Of a stretch of 24,303 nucleotides of DNA, positions 22,197 through 24,303 are shown in pieces. Under the pieces are notes generated by a model. That model was not told where the DNA came from. It saw only the letters and a program-made list of their open reading frames with translations, and ran no database searches. A program made the position numbers and the translations under genes. Source of the stretch: Stercoripulliclostridium_A sp964480195 (GTDB taxonomy: Bacteria > Bacillota > Clostridia > Christensenellales > DTU072); NCBI GenBank assembly GCA_964480195.1, contig CAYZOJ010000021.1:1-24303 (forward strand), written 5' to 3'. The stretch's first letter is position 1, and the number at the start of each line of letters is the position of its first letter.

Positions 22197-23843
22197 TTAC
22201 TTATTGAAGCTGTCTTTGAGCGAAACGATACGATAGAAAGTGTGCTTTCCGTCGATGATTCCGGCATACTTGTAGTAAGCGTCGCGCATAAATTGGAAGG
22301 TCTTGCCCTCTTCGAAAGATACGGCAAACGGCTCTGCTTTGGCACATTCTACCACTTCGAGAGAATTGGGATTTATACGCTCGTTAAAGTCCGTTACGCC
22401 GTCTTTTGCGTCTACGAGAAGGCTCTCGTACTTACAGAGTCTGCAATCGACGCCGTCTTTCGCGGACGTCCACTGTATAGTGCCTTTGACCTTGATACCG
22501 CTGTTGACGCCACCGCTTGCGGAATCCTCGATGTAGTTGCAATGTACAACCGTAGGATTGCCGTCCGCATCGACTTCCGTCGAAACGTGAGTAAGTATAT
22601 ACGCGCCTTTAAGACGAACCATTCCGCCCTCTTTGAGTCTGAAATATTTAGGCGGAGGATTTAACGAAAAGTCTGCGTCGTCGATATATATTTCTTTAGT
22701 CAAATTGACAGTATGGGTGCCCGAACCCTCACAATTGGGGTTGTCAACTACGTTAAACGATTGAATTTCGTCATCAGCCATATTGTCTATAACCACTTTT
22801 AACGGGTGAGCTACCGCCATGGCGCGATCCGCGTGTACGTTGAGGTATTCTCTTACGCAATGCTCGAGGAGCGCGGGGTCCACTTCGCTATTGGCTTTGG
22901 CGACACCGACTCTCTGGCAGAAATCTTTTACCGCCTCTGCGGGATAGCCTCTCTTACGCATACCGCTAAGGGTCGGCATTCTCGGATCGTCCCAGCCTGC
23001 AACCACTCCGGTTTCGACAAGCTTTTTGAGATAACGCTTGGACATTATCGTATTCTTGATATTGAGCCTTGCAAACTCAATCTGCCTCGGCGGATTGACG
23101 AACTCGCACTGCTCGCATACCCAATCATACAACGGACGATGATCTTCGAATTCCAACGTGCATATGGAGTGCGTTACTCCGTCCAACGCGTCGCCGATGG
23201 GGTGAGCGAAATCGTACATGGGATATACGCACCATTTATCTCCGGTACGGTGATGGGTACAACGTAAAATACGGTAGATTACCGGGTCGCGCATATTCAT
23301 ATTCGGACTTGCCATATCTATTTTGGCACGCAATACCTTGCTACCGTCCGCATATTTGCCGTCGCGCATTTCGTAGAACAGTTTAAGGTTCTCTTCTATG
23401 CTACGATTCCTGTAAGGGCTTTCCTTGCCCGGCTCGGTAAGAGTTCCGCGAGTAGCGCGTATCTCGTCCGCCGTGTAATCGCAAACGTAGGCGTTACCTT
23501 TTTTGATAAGCTTTACTGCATACTCGAAAGTTTGGTCAAAATAATCGCTTGCGTAAAGCTCCTTATCCCATTCGAAACCCAACCAGCGGATGTCCTCTTT
23601 TATGCTTTCGACGTACTCGACGTCCTCTTTTGTAGGGTTGGTATCGTCGAAACGCAGGTTGCATTTGCCGTGGAACTTATCTTTTATACCGAAATTTATA
23701 CACAGGCTCTTGCTGTGTCCGATATGGAGATATCCGTTGGGCTCGGGCGGGAAACGCGTGTAAATAAGACTGTGTTTGCCCGATTCGAGATCGTTTACGA
23801 TGATGTCTTCGATAAAGTTTGAGGGTTCGATGTCGATTTTCAT
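22197..23843 (-). CDS. glnS: Glutaminyl-tRNA synthetase
   Basis: Class I synthetase that charges tRNA-Gln directly with glutamine. At 548 aa it matches the bacterial GlnRS length and closely follows the E. coli sequence from memory: the nucleotide-binding PPEPNGYLHIGHSKS (HIGH at residues 40-43), NLRFDDTNPTKEDVEYVESI, CTLEFEDHRPLYDW and the KMSKS-equivalent IMSKR (residues 267-270), followed by the C-terminal anticodon-binding beta-barrels. Many Bacillota lack GlnRS and use GatCAB amidation of Glu-tRNA-Gln; some Clostridia have acquired glnS. It begins 24 nt after the GNAT gene with a CGGAG site, so the two are probably cotranscribed. Confidence 0.97.
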   Translation of the reverse strand: MKIDIEPSNFIEDIIVNDLESGKHSLIYTRFPPEPNGYLHIGHSKSLCINFGIKDKFHGKCNLRFDDTNPTKEDVEYVESIKEDIRWLGFEWDKELYASDYFDQTFEYAVKLIKKGNAYVCDYTADEIRATRGTLTEPGKESPYRNRSIEENLKLFYEMRDGKYADGSKVLRAKIDMASPNMNMRDPVIYRILRCTHHRTGDKWCVYPMYDFAHPIGDALDGVTHSICTLEFEDHRPLYDWVCEQCEFVNPPRQIEFARLNIKNTIMSKRYLKKLVETGVVAGWDDPRMPTLSGMRKRGYPAEAVKDFCQRVGVAKANSEVDPALLEHCVREYLNVHADRAMAVAHPLKVVIDNMADDEIQSFNVVDNPNCEGSGTHTVNLTKEIYIDDADFSLNPPPKYFRLKEGGMVRLKGAYILTHVSTEVDADGNPTVVHCNYIEDSASGGVNSGIKVKGTIQWTSAKDGVDCRLCKYESLLVDAKDGVTDFNERINPNSLEVVECAKAEPFAVSFEEGKTFQFMRDAYYKYAGIIDGKHTFYRIVSLKDSFNK

Positions 23844-23867
23844 ATTACACTCCGAGTATTATTTAGA

Positions 23868-24236
23868 TTAGTGTTTGCATGCGTGAGGGAAAACGAGTTT
23901 GTCGGAATTGACTTTCATTCTGTCGCCGTCTTCCGTAAAGCCGAATTTAAGAAAATATTCGTCTTTATATGTATAAATTACATCGGTAATATCTATACAG
24001 CAGTTCATAAGAGAACGTGTAAAGAAATCGCCGTAGCCTTTACCGCGGAATCCTTTGAGTATGCCGACTTCTTTAAGATAAGCGGAAGTGGCGTCTATAT
24101 CGAGCTTGGCTACCCCCGCCGGAACGTCGTCGACATAAAACACATACCCTACTTTGCCCGAGATATCGGTCCCGAATATAGCGTTATGCAATGCATTTAG
24201 CAATGCAGTATCGTTTGTTGGATTAAGATTAAGCAT
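23868..24236 (-). CDS. Small GNAT-family N-acetyltransferase
   Basis: A 122-aa protein with the acetyl-CoA-binding motif A of the GNAT fold: VGILKGFRGKGYGDFFTRSL, in which RGKGYG is the Q/RxxGxG/A loop. A preceding strand pair (GYVFYVDDVPAGVAKLDID) and the C-terminal FLKFGFTEDGDRM (Tyr/Phe-Gly-Phe turn) complete the layout. It is shorter than most GNAT enzymes (about 140-180 aa), so part of the N-terminal helices is reduced. The acceptor substrate cannot be predicted. A GGAGG site lies just upstream and a TATAAT box (24295-24300) further up. Confidence 0.85.
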   Translation of the reverse strand: MLNLNPTNDTALLNALHNAIFGTDISGKVGYVFYVDDVPAGVAKLDIDATSAYLKEVGILKGFRGKGYGDFFTRSLMNCCIDITDVIYTYKDEYFLKFGFTEDGDRMKVNSDKLVFPHACKH

Positions 24237-24294
24237 TTGTCCTCCGAAGTAGTACGGCGCTCGAAAACCCTTGCAAGCAAGTTTTCTCGCTTGT

Positions 24295-24300
24295 ATTATA
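24295..24300 (-). promoter_or_regulatory. Possible -10 box of the GNAT-glnS transcript
   Basis: A TATAAT hexamer on the minus strand about 60 nt before the GNAT start. The -35 region would fall outside the window, so this is only half a promoter. Confidence 0.4.
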
Positions 24301-24303
24301 ACA

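Noticed and set aside
1..24303. tRNA or rRNA genes and CRISPR arrays
   Set aside because: No cloverleaf-like sequences with a GTTCGA-type T-loop in a free gap, no rRNA segments and no regularly spaced direct repeats were found by eye.

Overview
The window looks like a chromosomal, non-mobile stretch from a Clostridia-like member of the Bacillota (Firmicutes), probably an uncultured lineage assembled from a metagenome. The evidence is the classical rpmG-secE-nusG-rplK-rplA-rplJ-rplL and rpoB-rpoC locus with Gram-positive-type proteins, strong GGAGG ribosome sites and sigma-A-type promoters, an RqcP homologue, a DUF1540 protein and a fused IspDF. A run of exactly 100 N at 20520-20619 is a scaffold gap. 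Species-level placement is not possible from the sequence alone.

Layout, left to right. (1) 1-8934, minus strand: rpoB-rpoC followed by metK and a terminator. (2) 8935-11426: an interruption of the usual rplL-rpoB linkage by rqcP and ispDF (plus), a DUF1540 protein (minus) and rplI (plus). (3) 11427-15342, minus strand: rpmG-secE-nusG-rplK-rplA, then rplJ-rplL with its own consensus promoter and an L10-type leader, and upstream a separately promoted acpP. (4) 15517-22104, minus strand: eight consecutive genes I do not recognise. (5) 22147-24303, minus strand: glnS (glutaminyl-tRNA synthetase) behind a small GNAT acetyltransferase gene.

The most novel part is region 4. Six of its eight proteins carry the same short cytoplasmic sequence motif, consensus QLTPIVQPIxxVPYSxQ followed by xQPLxxY. 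In three proteins it sits in the N-terminal tail of a four-helix membrane protein (15562-16536, 17019-17693, and diverged in 20793-22019, which also has two N-terminal zinc ribbons). In three it makes up most of a small soluble protein (16542-16919, 17763-18014, 19540-19809). The two remaining membrane proteins (18050-19288 and 19827-20720) show no visible motif, have a large acidic outside loop, and are each followed by one of the small motif proteins. This suggests a duplicated two-gene module that corresponds to the fused proteins split in two. I infer a family of membrane proteins and soluble partners that bind a common cytoplasmic target. No enzymatic function can be assigned.

Regions 1-3 and 5 are core information-processing genes (transcription, translation, ribosome rescue) plus isoprenoid, fatty-acid and SAM synthesis. 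Other points of interest are a predicted leaderless rqcP transcript, a perfect 25-bp inverted repeat around the metK terminator, an Ala-to-Pro change beside the RpoC catalytic aspartates, and a long acidic RpoB tail.
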